DNA of 40,852 nt from an uncultured Neomegalonema sp. (GCA_937948985.1 CALFAK010000087.1:1-40852), one strand, 5' to 3'; shown: positions 32,825 to 40,852, numbered from the stretch's first letter. Translations and numbers: made by a program. Notes: a model not told the origin generated them from the sequence alone.

Positions 32825-34381
32825 ATGCAAGAAGCTGAACGGGTAAAAAGCTGGGGCGAATCCATTGCAACCCTCCTTCACCCGCGCGTCATCGCGATGT
32901 TGTTTCTAGGTCTTTCGGCTGGCTTGCCGATCCTTCTGATCTTCTCGTCATTGGGTCTGTGGCTGCGCGAGGCGGGATTGAGCCGGTCCTCTGTAACGAT
33001 GTTCAGCTGGGCGGCGCTGGGATATTCATTCAAATTCGTCTGGGCACCCCTGATCGACCGCTTACCTGTGCCGATCCTGACCGCAAGTATGGGACGGCGG
33101 CGCGCTTGGATATTGGTTTCTCAAACCTCAATCATCCTCGCAATTTGCTGGATGGCACTCACAGACCCCGCATCAGGTGGCTCCAGCCTGACAATGATGG
33201 CAATGGCCGCTGTTTTGCTTGGCTTTTCTTCCGCAACCCAAGACATCGTCATCGACGCTTATCGCATTGAATCCGCCGACCAAGACCTCCAAGCCATGCT
33301 CTCGGCAACGTATATTGCCGGATACCGGATCGGAATGCTGATCGCGGGCGCAGGCGCGATTTATCTGGCCGAGCGGTTCGGATCGAGCGCCGAAGCCTAT
33401 GATTACGAAGCATGGCGCAGAGCCTATCTGTGGATGGCTGCCGCGATGCTGATCGGCGTGGCCGCGACACTGCTGATCCCCGAACCTGATCATGCGGCAT
33501 CGGATAAGCACGCACATGATACCGCGCATTATCTGCGTTTTCTGCTGCTTTTCGCCCTTGCGGTTGCCGGATTTATCCTCGTTTTCGTCCTCAGCGGCGA
33601 TACTGTCAAAACGGCTCAAACGGCGCTGACAGAGGCACTGGGCAACAAAGCGCTCGCCGGATTTCTCGTCGAGTTGGCCCGGCTTGCAATCGGCATCACC
33701 GTGGCTGGCGCTGTGGCGTTTGCCTGTGTGCGTGGCGGACTGGCCAACCGCGATATGGTGGTGGATGCGTATGTCGATCCCGTGCGCGACTTCTTCCTAC
33801 GCTACGGGACAAGCCTTGCATTTCTGCTTCTGGCGCTCATTGGCCTCTACCGGATTTCAGATATTGTTCTGGGCGTGATCTCGAACGTCTTCTATCAGGA
33901 TATCGGCTTCACCAAGACCCAGATCGCAGGCACCGTTAAGACTTTCGGTCTGTTCATGACCATCGCGGGCGGCTTCATCGGCGGCATTCTCGCTGTCCGT
34001 TATGGCGTAATCAAAATCTTGTTTGCGGGCGCTCTGCTCACTGTCATAACCAATCTGCTGTTCATCCTGCTCAACGAAGTCGGCCCCGACATCACATTGC
34101 TATATCTGGTGATTTCGGCGGACAACCTCACCGCAGGACTGGCCAGCGCCGCCTTTGTCGCCTTCCTGTCCAGCCTCACCAATGTCAGCTTTACAGCGGT
34201 TCAATACGCGATTTTCAGTTCGCTCATGACTCTGCTCCCGAAGATCATCGGCGGCTATTCAGGCACAATTGTTGACAGCGTCGGCTACTCACAGTTTTTC
34301 CTGATCGCCGCGCTTTTGGGCATACCCGTCCTCTTCCTGATCATCGTCGCGGCCCGTCGCCTGAAACTCGCGGAAACCTGA
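32825..34381 (+). CDS. AmpG-like MFS permease (muropeptide transporter family)
   Basis: A 518-aa inner-membrane major facilitator protein with 12-14 helices. The family marks are 'GLSAGLPILLIFSSLGLWLR' in helix 1, 'KFVWAPLIDRLPVPIL' in the loop to helix 3, and 'GFSSATQDIVIDAYRIE', the AmpG/PAT signature. AmpG proteins import anhydro-muropeptides released during cell-wall turnover; related PAT transporters carry acetyl-CoA. The extra two helices after about residue 235 are usual for AmpG. The ATG is 2 bp after the SIR2-TPR stop, with no ribosome binding site of its own, implying translational coupling to that gene. Its role in recycling is inferred from family only. Confidence 0.87.
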   Translation: MQEAERVKSWGESIATLLHPRVIAMLFLGLSAGLPILLIFSSLGLWLREAGLSRSSVTMFSWAALGYSFKFVWAPLIDRLPVPILTASMGRRRAWILVSQTSIILAICWMALTDPASGGSSLTMMAMAAVLLGFSSATQDIVIDAYRIESADQDLQAMLSATYIAGYRIGMLIAGAGAIYLAERFGSSAEAYDYEAWRRAYLWMAAAMLIGVAATLLIPEPDHAASDKHAHDTAHYLRFLLLFALAVAGFILVFVLSGDTVKTAQTALTEALGNKALAGFLVELARLAIGITVAGAVAFACVRGGLANRDMVVDAYVDPVRDFFLRYGTSLAFLLLALIGLYRISDIVLGVISNVFYQDIGFTKTQIAGTVKTFGLFMTIAGGFIGGILAVRYGVIKILFAGALLTVITNLLFILLNEVGPDITLLYLVISADNLTAGLASAAFVAFLSSLTNVSFTAVQYAIFSSLMTLLPKIIGGYSGTIVDSVGYSQFFLIAALLGIPVLFLIIVAARRLKLAET

Positions 34382-34386
34382 CCGCT

Positions 34387-34830
34387 TCACCGCGCTCGCA
34401 CGCTCCGCGTAAACGATCCCACGAAAGCCCGCTCACCATCCATATAAAGGCGTTCAGCGGCATCTTCGGCACGCATCCATACAGGGTTATGATCCGGCTC
34501 TAACGGCGGCCCCAACCGCCGCACCGCATCACACAGATAGATATGCGCGATTTTCCGGCACCAATATTGATCTTCACTGATCCAGCAATAGCGGACATAC
34601 GCGCCCAATCGCCTTACCGGATGCGCCCGCCAGCCGGTTTCCTCATTTATCTCACGGTGCAGGGCTTGAAATACCGACTCGCCGGCCTCAATTCCTCCCC
34701 CTGGCAGCAGCAAATCGCCATTCTGTTCCGCCAACAGCAAGTCACTGCCTGAGCGTATAATCGAGTAAACACCCGGCCGATCCCGATAGATCCTGCCAGC
34801 AACGGGCGGCTTTCCGAAACGTCGCATCAT
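34387..34830 (-). CDS. Nudix hydrolase
   Basis: A 147-aa Nudix-family pyrophosphohydrolase. The Nudix box is complete: 'GGGIEAGESVFQALH' followed by 'REINEETGW', giving GX5EX7REUXEEXGU. The likely substrate is a nucleoside diphosphate derivative, but the specificity cannot be seen. Two adjacent methionines (34830 and 34827) can start it. It faces the AmpG-like gene with a 5-bp gap and diverges from hslO with a 73-bp upstream region. Confidence 0.88.
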   Translation of the reverse strand: MMRRFGKPPVAGRIYRDRPGVYSIIRSGSDLLLAEQNGDLLLPGGGIEAGESVFQALHREINEETGWRAHPVRRLGAYVRYCWISEDQYWCRKIAHIYLCDAVRRLGPPLEPDHNPVWMRAEDAAERLYMDGERAFVGSFTRSVRAR

Positions 34831-34903
34831 TTTGAAGACCAGCGCATTTGATTTTCGGGCACGGTATGCCTAGGCATCCATGCGTATGCGTTAGAGAGTG
34901 GAC

Positions 34904-35932
34904 ATGACCAAAGCAAGCCCGAACCAAAATTCTGATAGTCTGGAAGCGATTACCGCCCTCACAGGCGACGATTCGATACTGCCGTTCCAGCTTGACCGCC
35001 TTAACGTGCGCGGGCGGTTGGCGCGGTTGGATGTATCGATTGATACGATTCTCAGCCGGCATGACTACCCCGCCTCGATTTCAGGCCTTCTTGCGGAAGC
35101 GACGTTGCTGACCGCATTGATCGGCCAGACCATCAAGCTCAAGGACCGCTTCTCGATCCAGGCGCGCGGCTCCGGCCCCGTCACCATGCTCGCCACCGAT
35201 TATTTCGCCCCTAAAGCCGAAGGCCGGCCCGCAACCATCCGTGCCTACGCCGCCTATGACAAGGAAGCCTTCGCGAGCAGCGACGCCACCGGAATCGCTC
35301 TGTTGGGCGAGGGGTTGATGGGTGTAACCATCGATCACGGCCACGGACAGCCCTATCAGGGCGTCACCCCGCTGACCGGAGAAACGCTGGCCGATGCGAT
35401 GGAAGTCTATTTCGCCCAGTCCGAGCAAATCGCCACCCGCTTCGCCATCGCCTCGGCCAAAGCGTCCGAACCGGGCAAGGACGCCGCGTGGCGGGCGGGC
35501 GGTGTCGTGATCCAGCACCTGCCGGACGCCTCACCCCTGATGCCGCAAGTCGATGCGCCCGGCGGCGATGATCCGTCCGGCAATGCCGGATTGATGACTG
35601 CTGATGACATTGCCGCGATGGGCGACAAAACCGATGACTGGCAAACCGCCGCCATGAAGCTGGCCACCGTCGAAGCGCATGAATTGCTCGGCCCCCATGT
35701 CGAGCCTGAAACCCTGCTTTTGCGCCTTTTCCACGAGGATGAGCCGCGCATCTATCCGCCCACGGCAGTAAAATTCGGCTGCACCTGTGATCGCAGTCAG
35801 CTTGAGAGCCTGTTTGGCGGCTATGATCGCGCGGCACTGGACGAGCTTGCGGAAAACGGCCACATTTCTGCGGATTGTCAGTTCTGTGGCGCAAAATACG
35901 AATTCGCGGTCGCGGATTTGAAAAGCGATTAA
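34904..35932 (+). CDS. hslO: Redox-regulated chaperone Hsp33
   Basis: A 342-aa Hsp33, a holdase activated by oxidation. The zinc-binding redox switch at the C-terminus is complete: 'FGCTCDRSQ' (CxC) and 'DCQFCGAKYEF' (CxxC), about 27 residues apart. The N-terminal folded domain has 'GLLAEATLLTALIGQTIKLK' and 'FSIQARGSGPVTMLATDYFA', then the linker helices with 'DDWQTAAMKLATVEAHELLG'. It is longer than E. coli Hsp33 (292 aa) because of an N-terminal extension and an Asp/Gly-rich insertion near 205-225, common in alphaproteobacteria. ATG 34904 is chosen, with GAGAG upstream; a GTG at 34898 is equally in frame. The small protein 30 bp downstream is probably cotranscribed. Confidence 0.93.
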   Translation: MTKASPNQNSDSLEAITALTGDDSILPFQLDRLNVRGRLARLDVSIDTILSRHDYPASISGLLAEATLLTALIGQTIKLKDRFSIQARGSGPVTMLATDYFAPKAEGRPATIRAYAAYDKEAFASSDATGIALLGEGLMGVTIDHGHGQPYQGVTPLTGETLADAMEVYFAQSEQIATRFAIASAKASEPGKDAAWRAGGVVIQHLPDASPLMPQVDAPGGDDPSGNAGLMTADDIAAMGDKTDDWQTAAMKLATVEAHELLGPHVEPETLLLRLFHEDEPRIYPPTAVKFGCTCDRSQLESLFGGYDRAALDELAENGHISADCQFCGAKYEFAVADLKSD

Positions 35933-35962
35933 TGCGGCGAACGCACAAAAATGAGAGACTCA

Positions 35963-36547
35963 ATGAACACTCAGATGATGACCCGCCGCACGAGCCTCAC
36001 CCTATTGGGCGCGGCTGCTGTGACCGGCGCCTGCGCGGCGCGCGTAAACCCCACAAACCCTGACATCGCGCCAATCTCCTTTGATGCCGGCGCGATGCCG
36101 CTGGGTGTCGAACGGGTCAAACTGCTGATCCGTCCCCGTCTTGCCGCTGGCGATACCACGCCGGTTGATGCCGATTTCGTGGTCACACCCGAAGCGGTTG
36201 CCCGCCTTTGGGCGCAGCAGCGCTTGCAAGCGGTCGGTGGTCCCTACACCGCGACCTATATCATCGATGACGCCAGCGCCGTTTCGCGGCAAACTTCAGA
36301 GGGCGAGGTGATCATCGGCACAATCCAGGCACGCATCGTCATCAACACGCTCTACGATGTCGAGGAAGCCGGGGCCGGAGCGCGCGTCGAATCCGAGCTG
36401 CGCATCGCCGGAAACCCCAACATGGCCCAACGTCAGGAAATGCTGCACGGCATGGTGACGGAAATGGCCGCAACACTGGATGATCAGCTCAGCGCCTCCA
36501 CCCGCCGCACCCTCGCCAACTACCTGAAAGCCGCTCCAACGGGTTAG
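35963..36547 (+). CDS. Small exported protein of unknown function (Tat/lipoprotein-like signal)
   Basis: A 194-aa protein. The N-terminus 'MTRRTSLTLLGAAAVTGACA' has twin arginines and a hydrophobic core ending at a Cys, so it could be a Tat-exported protein or a lipoprotein; the box 'TGAC' is not a perfect lipobox. The mature part looks like an alpha/beta domain: 'PLGVERVKLLIRPRLAAGDT', 'DADFVVTPEAVARLWAQQRL', 'DEVIIGTIQARIVINTLYDV'-like strands, and a C-terminal helix 'MVTEMAATLDDQLSASTRRT'. It is 30 bp downstream of hslO and preceded by an AGAGA site. I do not know the family. Confidence 0.75.
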   Translation: MNTQMMTRRTSLTLLGAAAVTGACAARVNPTNPDIAPISFDAGAMPLGVERVKLLIRPRLAAGDTTPVDADFVVTPEAVARLWAQQRLQAVGGPYTATYIIDDASAVSRQTSEGEVIIGTIQARIVINTLYDVEEAGAGARVESELRIAGNPNMAQRQEMLHGMVTEMAATLDDQLSASTRRTLANYLKAAPTG

Positions 36548-36692
36548 ACTTTATCCGCGATCAGGTTGGACCATAAAGCGTCAGAATTCACGCAAATCTT
36601 GGCGGGAATTTTGACTCATGTTGATCGCGAACGCGTCCAGACACACCAAATTGCCCGCCCGCGTGAGGCGTGGGACGGCATAACCTGAAGTT

Positions 36693-37358
36693 TCACGTGG
36701 TATCCGGCGGGTCATGCAACGCATACAGCGCCAATGCATGACAATCCTTGAGCACATAATCCGCCGGATGCTTCCCGCGATCCCTGTGACCGGGCGGTTT
36801 TCCCGGCCGCATCGGGGCAATGTATTTTCCGGTAACCGCACGTACCGCCCGCCGCTTCGCTTCCCACCGGGCCAGCCGTTTCGCCTGTCCCGGCAAATCA
36901 CCCAGTGCCCGCTGCAAGGCGTACAAACGGCGGGTCAGGTTTCGCGCATCGACCAGATCATCCGGCGTCACCACGATTCGGGGTTCAAAAACCTGCACCT
37001 CGTCGAAATACCGGATGCGCGGCACAGGTTTGGGACCACGCCATGTGGATCGCGGTTTGAAAGATTTTCGCGCATCGAACAGCGCAAATGCCGGAATACG
37101 GGTACTGCGCGCACCCTTGGAACGACCCGCAATCACGGGCACAGCGCGCGGCGCTGTCTCGCGCGCCTCAATCGCCAAAACCTGTTTTACAACAACGAGT
37201 AACCGTCGCAGAGCTGCCTCACAAGGCCGCAAAACCCGCCACGCGGCCGTTCGCCGGTGCCGTGGCAGCACATCACCACTGCCGACCATCGTCAGCAGCA
37301 CGGCCAACAGCCGCAGCAGCGCATCCCGATTGCGGTCTATGGCGAGCGTCCAGTCCAG
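36693..37358 (-). CDS. Unnamed alphaproteobacterial protein, probable CTG start
   Basis: A 221-aa basic protein. From memory, homologues in sphingomonads and relatives begin 'MDWTLAIERNRxALLRI'. Here that N-terminus is 'LDWTLAIDRNRDALLRLLAV', encoded from a CTG at 37358-37356; no ATG, GTG or TTG gives it. AGGGA (37371-37367) lies 8 nt before the CTG, and an in-frame stop precedes it. A TTG at 37307 would remove the conserved start. The protein has one membrane segment near the N-terminus and an Arg-rich remainder ('RRLLVVVKQVLAIEA', 'RRLYALQRALGDLPGQAKRL'). Function unknown. It is transcribed towards the small exported protein gene. Confidence 0.65.
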   Translation of the reverse strand: MDWTLAIDRNRDALLRLLAVLLTMVGSGDVLPRHRRTAAWRVLRPCEAALRRLLVVVKQVLAIEARETAPRAVPVIAGRSKGARSTRIPAFALFDARKSFKPRSTWRGPKPVPRIRYFDEVQVFEPRIVVTPDDLVDARNLTRRLYALQRALGDLPGQAKRLARWEAKRRAVRAVTGKYIAPMRPGKPPGHRDRGKHPADYVLKDCHALALYALHDPPDTT

Positions 37359-37487
37359 TGTGTCAGTCCCTTTTTATATCGAACAAAAAAGGAACTTACC
37401 GATCAGAACCAGCGCCCGTCAAGTGCCAAGTTGATATCAATCAGCACCACCATCAAACACGCACCGCGCGGCATGATTTCAGGTGGC

Positions 37488-38072
37488 TTAATTCGCTTTC
37501 AGCTCGGATGCGATTTCAATCCGGATCAAATCGGAGGTCAGCGGCGCACCGTAACCAACGCCATATTCACTGCGCAGCAAACGCCCGGTTGCTTTCACGC
37601 CAAGCCAATCGCCTTTGTAATAATCGATGAACTTACCGACCGGATGATCGCCCATGTGCAGCAGCGTGACATCAAGTGTCATGGGGTGCGTTTTATCTTT
37701 AATCGTCAGGTCACCCGTCACTGTCAGCGTATTTTTGCCGGACTGCACCGCGCTGGTGCTCTCAAATGTGATGGTGTCAAACTTTTCCACATCGAACATA
37801 TCGGCGGTCTTCATGTGCTTATCCAGCGCTTCGACGCCGGTATTCACGCTGGCCGGGTCGATTGTCACTGTCACCTTCGTGGCCGCAACATCTTCAGGAT
37901 CAAAATCAACCGTCCCTTCAACTTTTCCCCATTCACCGGACTGTTCAGAAACACCGGCGTGGTCCCAGAAAAAGCGCACTTCGGTGTGACCCGCATCGAA
38001 CGAATATGTCTCCGCCATCGCGGCGGCAGGGAGCGTGGCAAGCGATGCCGCTAAAATAAAAGAACGGAACAT
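37488..38072 (-). CDS. YceI-family periplasmic lipid-binding-like protein
   Basis: A 194-aa secreted protein with signal 'MFRSFILAASLATLPAAAMA' (cleaved before 'ETYSFD'). The YceI beta-barrel pattern is clear: 'YSFDAGHTEVRFFWDHAG', 'DPASVNTGVEALDKHMKTAD', 'FDVEKFDTITFESTS' and 'GDLTIKDKTHPMTLDVTLL'. YceI proteins bind long-chain isoprenoids or amides, and some respond to osmotic or pH stress. It is separated by 121 bp from ribF. It is not linked to a cytochrome b561 gene, a partner seen in some genomes. Confidence 0.9.
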   Translation of the reverse strand: MFRSFILAASLATLPAAAMAETYSFDAGHTEVRFFWDHAGVSEQSGEWGKVEGTVDFDPEDVAATKVTVTIDPASVNTGVEALDKHMKTADMFDVEKFDTITFESTSAVQSGKNTLTVTGDLTIKDKTHPMTLDVTLLHMGDHPVGKFIDYYKGDWLGVKATGRLLRSEYGVGYGAPLTSDLIRIEIASELKAN

Positions 38073-38193
38073 TCTTTGACCTCTATGTGAATTGGCAAGG
38101 CTTTAAAAAAGCACCATCCACACCGCTGTGATCAAGTCACTGTTCGGTGAGTGTTCGTGAACGCGATCTTGTCAAAGCCGCCGACCGGTCATT

Positions 38194-39150
38194 CTAAACC
38201 AAATCGCTGTTCACCTTGATCGGCCCGTCCGTCAGTATCCGCCGCGCCTCACCCGCATCAGCGGAAATCTGTGCCGTCAGTTCGGGCAGACCGTTGAATT
38301 TCTTCTCATCGCGGATAAACGAGATCAAAGACACGGCAATCTCAGTCCCGTAAAGATCGCCCTCAAAATCAAACAGATGCGCCTCTAAAATCGGCACAGT
38401 CTTCTCAAAAGTGGGCCGCATCCCCAGATTCGCCACGCCGCTGACATGGCCCTTATGCGCCCCTTCCAAAATCTCCACCTCAACCGCATAGACCCCGAAT
38501 TTCGGCGCGATAATGCCGTCGAGCGCAAGGTTCGCGGTCGGGAAAGACAATTGCCGCCCGCGTTGATCCCCCATCTCAACCACGCCCCTGATCCGGTGCG
38601 GTGATCCCAATATAGCGGTCGCATCCTCCGGCTTGCCCTCGCGCAGGGCGGCACGGGCCGAGGATGACGAATACAGCGCCCCCTCCTCATCGGCGACAGA
38701 GTCCAGCGCCGTGACGTTGAACCCGTGCACCGCACCCAACTCCGCCAGCGTCTTGGTATTGCCCGCGCGCTTGGCCCCGAACCGGAAATCCCCGCCCACC
38801 GTCACCGCACAGACATTGAGGCCGTCAACCAGCACTTCGCGCACAAATTCCTCAGGCGTCATCGACGACAGGCTCTCGTCAAAGCGCAAAACATGCGTGG
38901 TCTCCACGCCCAGCGCACGCAGTTTCCGCGTCTTCTCCGCCAACAGGGTCAGGCTGAACGCGGGCGTATCGGGGGCAAAGAACGCGCGCGGATGCGGATC
39001 AAACGTCACCACCGCCAACGGCGCGCCGGGCATCGCCCCGCGCGCGGCTTCGATCACCGCCTGATGGCCGCGATGCACCCCGTCGAAATTGCCCAGCGCG
39101 ATGGTCGGGCGATCGCCGTCATCGCTTTTATATCCGTTAATTACCCGCAT
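38194..39150 (-). CDS. ribF: Bifunctional riboflavin kinase/FAD synthetase
   Basis: A 318-aa RibF that phosphorylates riboflavin to FMN and adenylates it to FAD. The N-terminal adenylyltransferase domain has 'ALGNFDGVHRGHQAVI' (HIGH-like) and 'TFDPHPRAFFAPD', with 'YSSSSARAALREGKPEDA' (ISSTxxR type). The C-terminal kinase domain has 'GDQRGRQLSFPTANLALDG' and 'EAHLFDFEGDLYG'. MgsC in this window needs FMN, but no operon link exists. It has no FMN riboswitch in front; the spacer to maoC holds only a small palindrome. Start ATG 39150 precedes 'RVINGYKSDDGDRP'. Confidence 0.94.
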   Translation of the reverse strand: MRVINGYKSDDGDRPTIALGNFDGVHRGHQAVIEAARGAMPGAPLAVVTFDPHPRAFFAPDTPAFSLTLLAEKTRKLRALGVETTHVLRFDESLSSMTPEEFVREVLVDGLNVCAVTVGGDFRFGAKRAGNTKTLAELGAVHGFNVTALDSVADEEGALYSSSSARAALREGKPEDATAILGSPHRIRGVVEMGDQRGRQLSFPTANLALDGIIAPKFGVYAVEVEILEGAHKGHVSGVANLGMRPTFEKTVPILEAHLFDFEGDLYGTEIAVSLISFIRDEKKFNGLPELTAQISADAGEARRILTDGPIKVNSDLV

Positions 39151-39154
39151 CGTC

Positions 39155-39173
39155 CCGGCACCCCTGATGCCGG
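39155..39173. repeat. Small palindrome in the maoC-ribF spacer
   Basis: CCGGCA (39155-39160) pairs with TGCCGG (39168-39173) around CCCCTGA. The centre resembles the CCTGATGC-type palindromes at 10289 and 27221, so it is probably another member of that family. Confidence 0.45.
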
Positions 39174-39183
39174 ATCGGCACCC

Positions 39184-39606
39184 TCAAACTGGTCTCGAAG
39201 GCGCAAGGACCATTGCCTCACCCTCCAGCACAACGGTATCGCCGACGGTGCAGACGCAATCAAGTATGATCCGCTTTTTTTCCGGCATCACGTCTTTCAC
39301 TTTGCAGACAGCATCAACTTTATCACCGGGCCGCACGGGCGCGCGGAACTTCAGCGTCTGGCTCAGATAGACCGCCCCGTGTCCGGGCAGTTGCTCGCCG
39401 ATCACGGCAGAGATCAGACTGGCGGTCAGGATACCGTGGGCGATACGGCCCTTGAAAATCGTCTCCGCCGCGTGATCGTCACAGAAATGCAGCGGATTGC
39501 GGTCACCGCTCGCCTCCGCGAATGCCTCAATTTCAGCATCCGAAATCACCCGCGACAAACGGCGCTCAAGACCAACCGTGATTTCATCGATGTATAACGT
39601 GCTCAT
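39184..39606 (-). CDS. MaoC-family dehydratase
   Basis: A 140-aa hot-dog fold hydratase of the MaoC/(R)-enoyl-CoA hydratase group. The catalytic pattern is 'FAEASGDRNPLHFCDDHA' (the Asp and His of D-x-NPxH), followed by 'AHGILTASLISAVIGEQLPG' and 'LKFRAPVRPGDKVDAVCKV'. It would hydrate trans-2-enoyl-CoA to (R)-3-hydroxyacyl-CoA. The start is the ATG at 39606 ('MSTLYIDEITVGL'), with GGGAG upstream, and not the in-frame Met at 39654. The order HAD-IIA, maoC, ribF on one strand is familiar from alphaproteobacteria, so they may form one unit. Confidence 0.9.
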   Translation of the reverse strand: MSTLYIDEITVGLERRLSRVISDAEIEAFAEASGDRNPLHFCDDHAAETIFKGRIAHGILTASLISAVIGEQLPGHGAVYLSQTLKFRAPVRPGDKVDAVCKVKDVMPEKKRIILDCVCTVGDTVVLEGEAMVLAPSRPV

Positions 39607-39676
39607 AAAACCCACTCCCGCGCCAAGCCTGCGCAATAATATTTCGCAACCCAATCCAGAAGTGGTTTTTTATGAC

Positions 39677-40537
39677 CTAACGCAAAAACGCAAGCGCTTT
39701 TTGCGGTGCAGCATTCTCACGCTCAAGATAGGCCGTCATCGCACCGGGAATGATTGCCCCGTCCCCATCCAACAACTCCGCCGCCGCAAGACCCGCCGCG
39801 ATGAAAAGCGCGTCGATGCCATAGTCATTCGCGCCTTTGATATCCGTCGCCGGACCATCTCCGATGGCCAGTATCCGCGCCGGATCAAGCTGACGCCCCA
39901 TCTGCGCCGCCAACTTGCTCACGGCAAGGTCATATACGGGCCGATGCGGTTTACCATACAAGCGTACCGCCCCTCCCGCCGCCGCATATGCCTGCGCCAG
40001 TGCCCCCGCGCAATAAAGCCGCCGCTCCCCCCGATCGACCACGATATCCGGGTTCGCACAAACAAGGATCAAGCCCCGCCCGACAGCCTCCGCTATCATG
40101 TCCGCATAGTCCTCCGGCGTCTCGTTCGCATCATCGGTCAGGCCGGAGCACAGGATGAAATCGGCGTCACCCAGCGGTTTTTGCCTGATGCCGAGGCCGT
40201 CGAACAAATCCCGATCCTGAGGTTTACCGATATGATAGCACGCCTCCCCGAACTGCCCGTCTTTCAACGCCAACAACGTCGCATCGCCGGATGTCACGAT
40301 CAGATCATACGAATCCTCAGGCGCGCCCATCGTCTCCAGCAGCTTTGCCACTGCAAAATCGGGTCGCGGCGCATTGGTCAGCAACGCCACAACCCCACCC
40401 CGCGCCCGATAAGCCCGCAATGCCTCCACCGCCTCAACATGAGGCCGCACCCCGTTGTGATACACGCCCCACAGATCACACAGCACAGCATCATAATCGC
40501 CGGAGATGTCGGCAAGGGACTGGATGATATCGGTCAT
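39677..40537 (-). CDS. HAD-superfamily subfamily IIA hydrolase (TIGR01459 type)
   Basis: A 286-aa HAD-IIA phosphatase. Motif I is 'VLCDLWGVYHNGVRPH' (the Asp-Leu-Trp-Gly-Val variant), motif II 'VALLTNAPRPD', the C2 cap lies between, and 'YGKPHRPVYDLA' (catalytic Lys) with 'ILAIGDGPATDIKGAND' give motifs III-IV. The family is restricted largely to alphaproteobacteria and its substrate is unknown; related enzymes act on p-nitrophenyl phosphate, pyridoxal phosphate or glycerol phosphate. ATG 40537 ('MTDIIQSLADISGDY') is preferred to the in-frame Met at 40576. It precedes maoC by 70 bp. Confidence 0.88.
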   Translation of the reverse strand: MTDIIQSLADISGDYDAVLCDLWGVYHNGVRPHVEAVEALRAYRARGGVVALLTNAPRPDFAVAKLLETMGAPEDSYDLIVTSGDATLLALKDGQFGEACYHIGKPQDRDLFDGLGIRQKPLGDADFILCSGLTDDANETPEDYADMIAEAVGRGLILVCANPDIVVDRGERRLYCAGALAQAYAAAGGAVRLYGKPHRPVYDLAVSKLAAQMGRQLDPARILAIGDGPATDIKGANDYGIDALFIAAGLAAAELLDGDGAIIPGAMTAYLERENAAPQKALAFLR

Positions 40538-40576
40538 GGAAATCTCGCTCTTAACGAAGGTACGCAGTCCCGACAT

Positions 40577-40601
40577 GCGCTCGCTAGCCTACGGCGAGCG
40601 C
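40577..40601 (-). terminator. Hairpin downstream of ilvE
   Basis: Perfect 8-bp arms GCGCTCGC (40577-40584) and GCGAGCGC (40594-40601) lie between ilvE and the HAD gene. There is no T-run on the minus strand, so termination is uncertain. Confidence 0.35.
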
Positions 40602-40634
40602 TTATCGCTGATGTTGAAGAGCGCTCTATCGCTC

Positions 40635-40852
40635 TTACGCCCCAACGCGCCGATTGACCAAATCATTGTAATCCACCGCCAGCCCCTTCACGAAATCACC
40701 GACCTCGTAATTGTGCGGCCCGATTTCGGCCACCGGCGTGACTTCAGCGGCGGTTCCACAAAGGAAGCATTGCTCGAAACCGCCCAGCTCGTCCGGCATA
40801 ATCGCCCGCTCATGCACCGGAATCTGCCGCTCCTTGAGCATCTGAATCACGG
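40635..40852 (-). CDS. ilvE: Branched-chain amino acid aminotransferase, C-terminal part
   Basis: Only the last 71 or so codons are inside the window; the gene enters from the right edge. The segment 'ERAIMPDELGGFEQCFLCGT' followed by 'AAEVTPVAEIGPHNYEVGDF' is the conserved end of class IV branched-chain aminotransferases (pattern EcFlcGTAAEVtPVxxIg), including the loop that contacts the phosphate of PLP. The enzyme interconverts Val, Leu, Ile and their keto acids. The C-terminus 'AVDYNDLVNRRVGA' is complete. Confidence 0.88.
   Translation of the reverse strand, partial: VIQMLKERQIPVHERAIMPDELGGFEQCFLCGTAAEVTPVAEIGPHNYEVGDFVKGLAVDYNDLVNRRVGA

Noticed and set aside
29472-34381. Defence island or integrated element around the SIR2-TPR gene
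   Set aside because: No integrase, transposase, toxin-antitoxin, restriction gene or attachment-site repeat was seen; flanks are ordinary chromosomal genes.
38072-39183. FMN riboswitch before ribF
   Set aside because: Only 33 bp separate ribF from maoC, with one small palindrome; there is no room for the multi-stem aptamer.

Overview
The window reads as chromosomal DNA of a GC-rich alphaproteobacterium, most likely a marine Rhodobacterales member or close relative. The reasons are the Roseobacter-style methylated-amine genes, an IF-2 with the alphaproteobacterial N-terminal 'VKQSFSHGR' box, a TIGR01459-type HAD hydrolase next to MaoC and ribF, and many short GC-rich intergenic palindromes. 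No tRNA, rRNA, insertion sequence, integrase or CRISPR array was seen.

Positions 1-11844 (minus strand) form one long co-directional cluster for methylated one-carbon amines. Transcription runs from gmaS (gamma-glutamylmethylamide synthetase) through mgsA, mgsB and mgsC (three-subunit N-methylglutamate synthase), two small proteins I cannot name (137 and 195 aa), then tmoX, tmoV and tmoW (an OpuA-type transporter, probably for TMAO), a Tag-like DNA glycosylase, and a gene cut by the window edge. Together these would import TMAO and convert the methylamine derived from it to N-methylglutamate. The monooxygenase, demethylase and N-methylglutamate dehydrogenase genes must lie elsewhere. The permease carries an unusual AT-richer in-frame hydrophobic insertion.

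Positions 11845-17677 are a mixed accessory region: a 460-bp control region, a DUF1963 protein, a HAD phosphatase, two neighbouring secreted Tyr/Pro/Ala-rich repeat proteins each followed by a strong hairpin, an SDR oxidoreductase, a DoxX-like membrane protein, and a remnant of a CheB methylesterase domain ending in a T-tailed terminator.

Positions 17700-24492 are the conserved rimP-nusA-ylxR-infB-rbfA operon of transcription and translation factors. It is followed (24583-29078) by housekeeping genes: a DsbA/FrnE-like oxidoreductase, RNase D, an isolated cobK, a SPOR-containing D-Ala-D-Ala carboxypeptidase and sufE.

Positions 29472-34381 hold the most unusual item: a 1116-aa protein with an N-terminal SIR2-like NAD-binding domain, a long acidic linker and a very regular array of 35-residue TPR-like repeats. 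It lies two bases upstream of an AmpG-like MFS permease. This architecture suits an NAD-dependent stress or phage-defence effector, but that is inference.

Positions 34387-40852 carry a Nudix hydrolase, Hsp33, a small Tat/lipoprotein-like protein, an unnamed alphaproteobacterial protein that seems to start at CTG, a YceI protein, ribF, a MaoC hydratase, a HAD-IIA hydrolase and the 3' end of ilvE.
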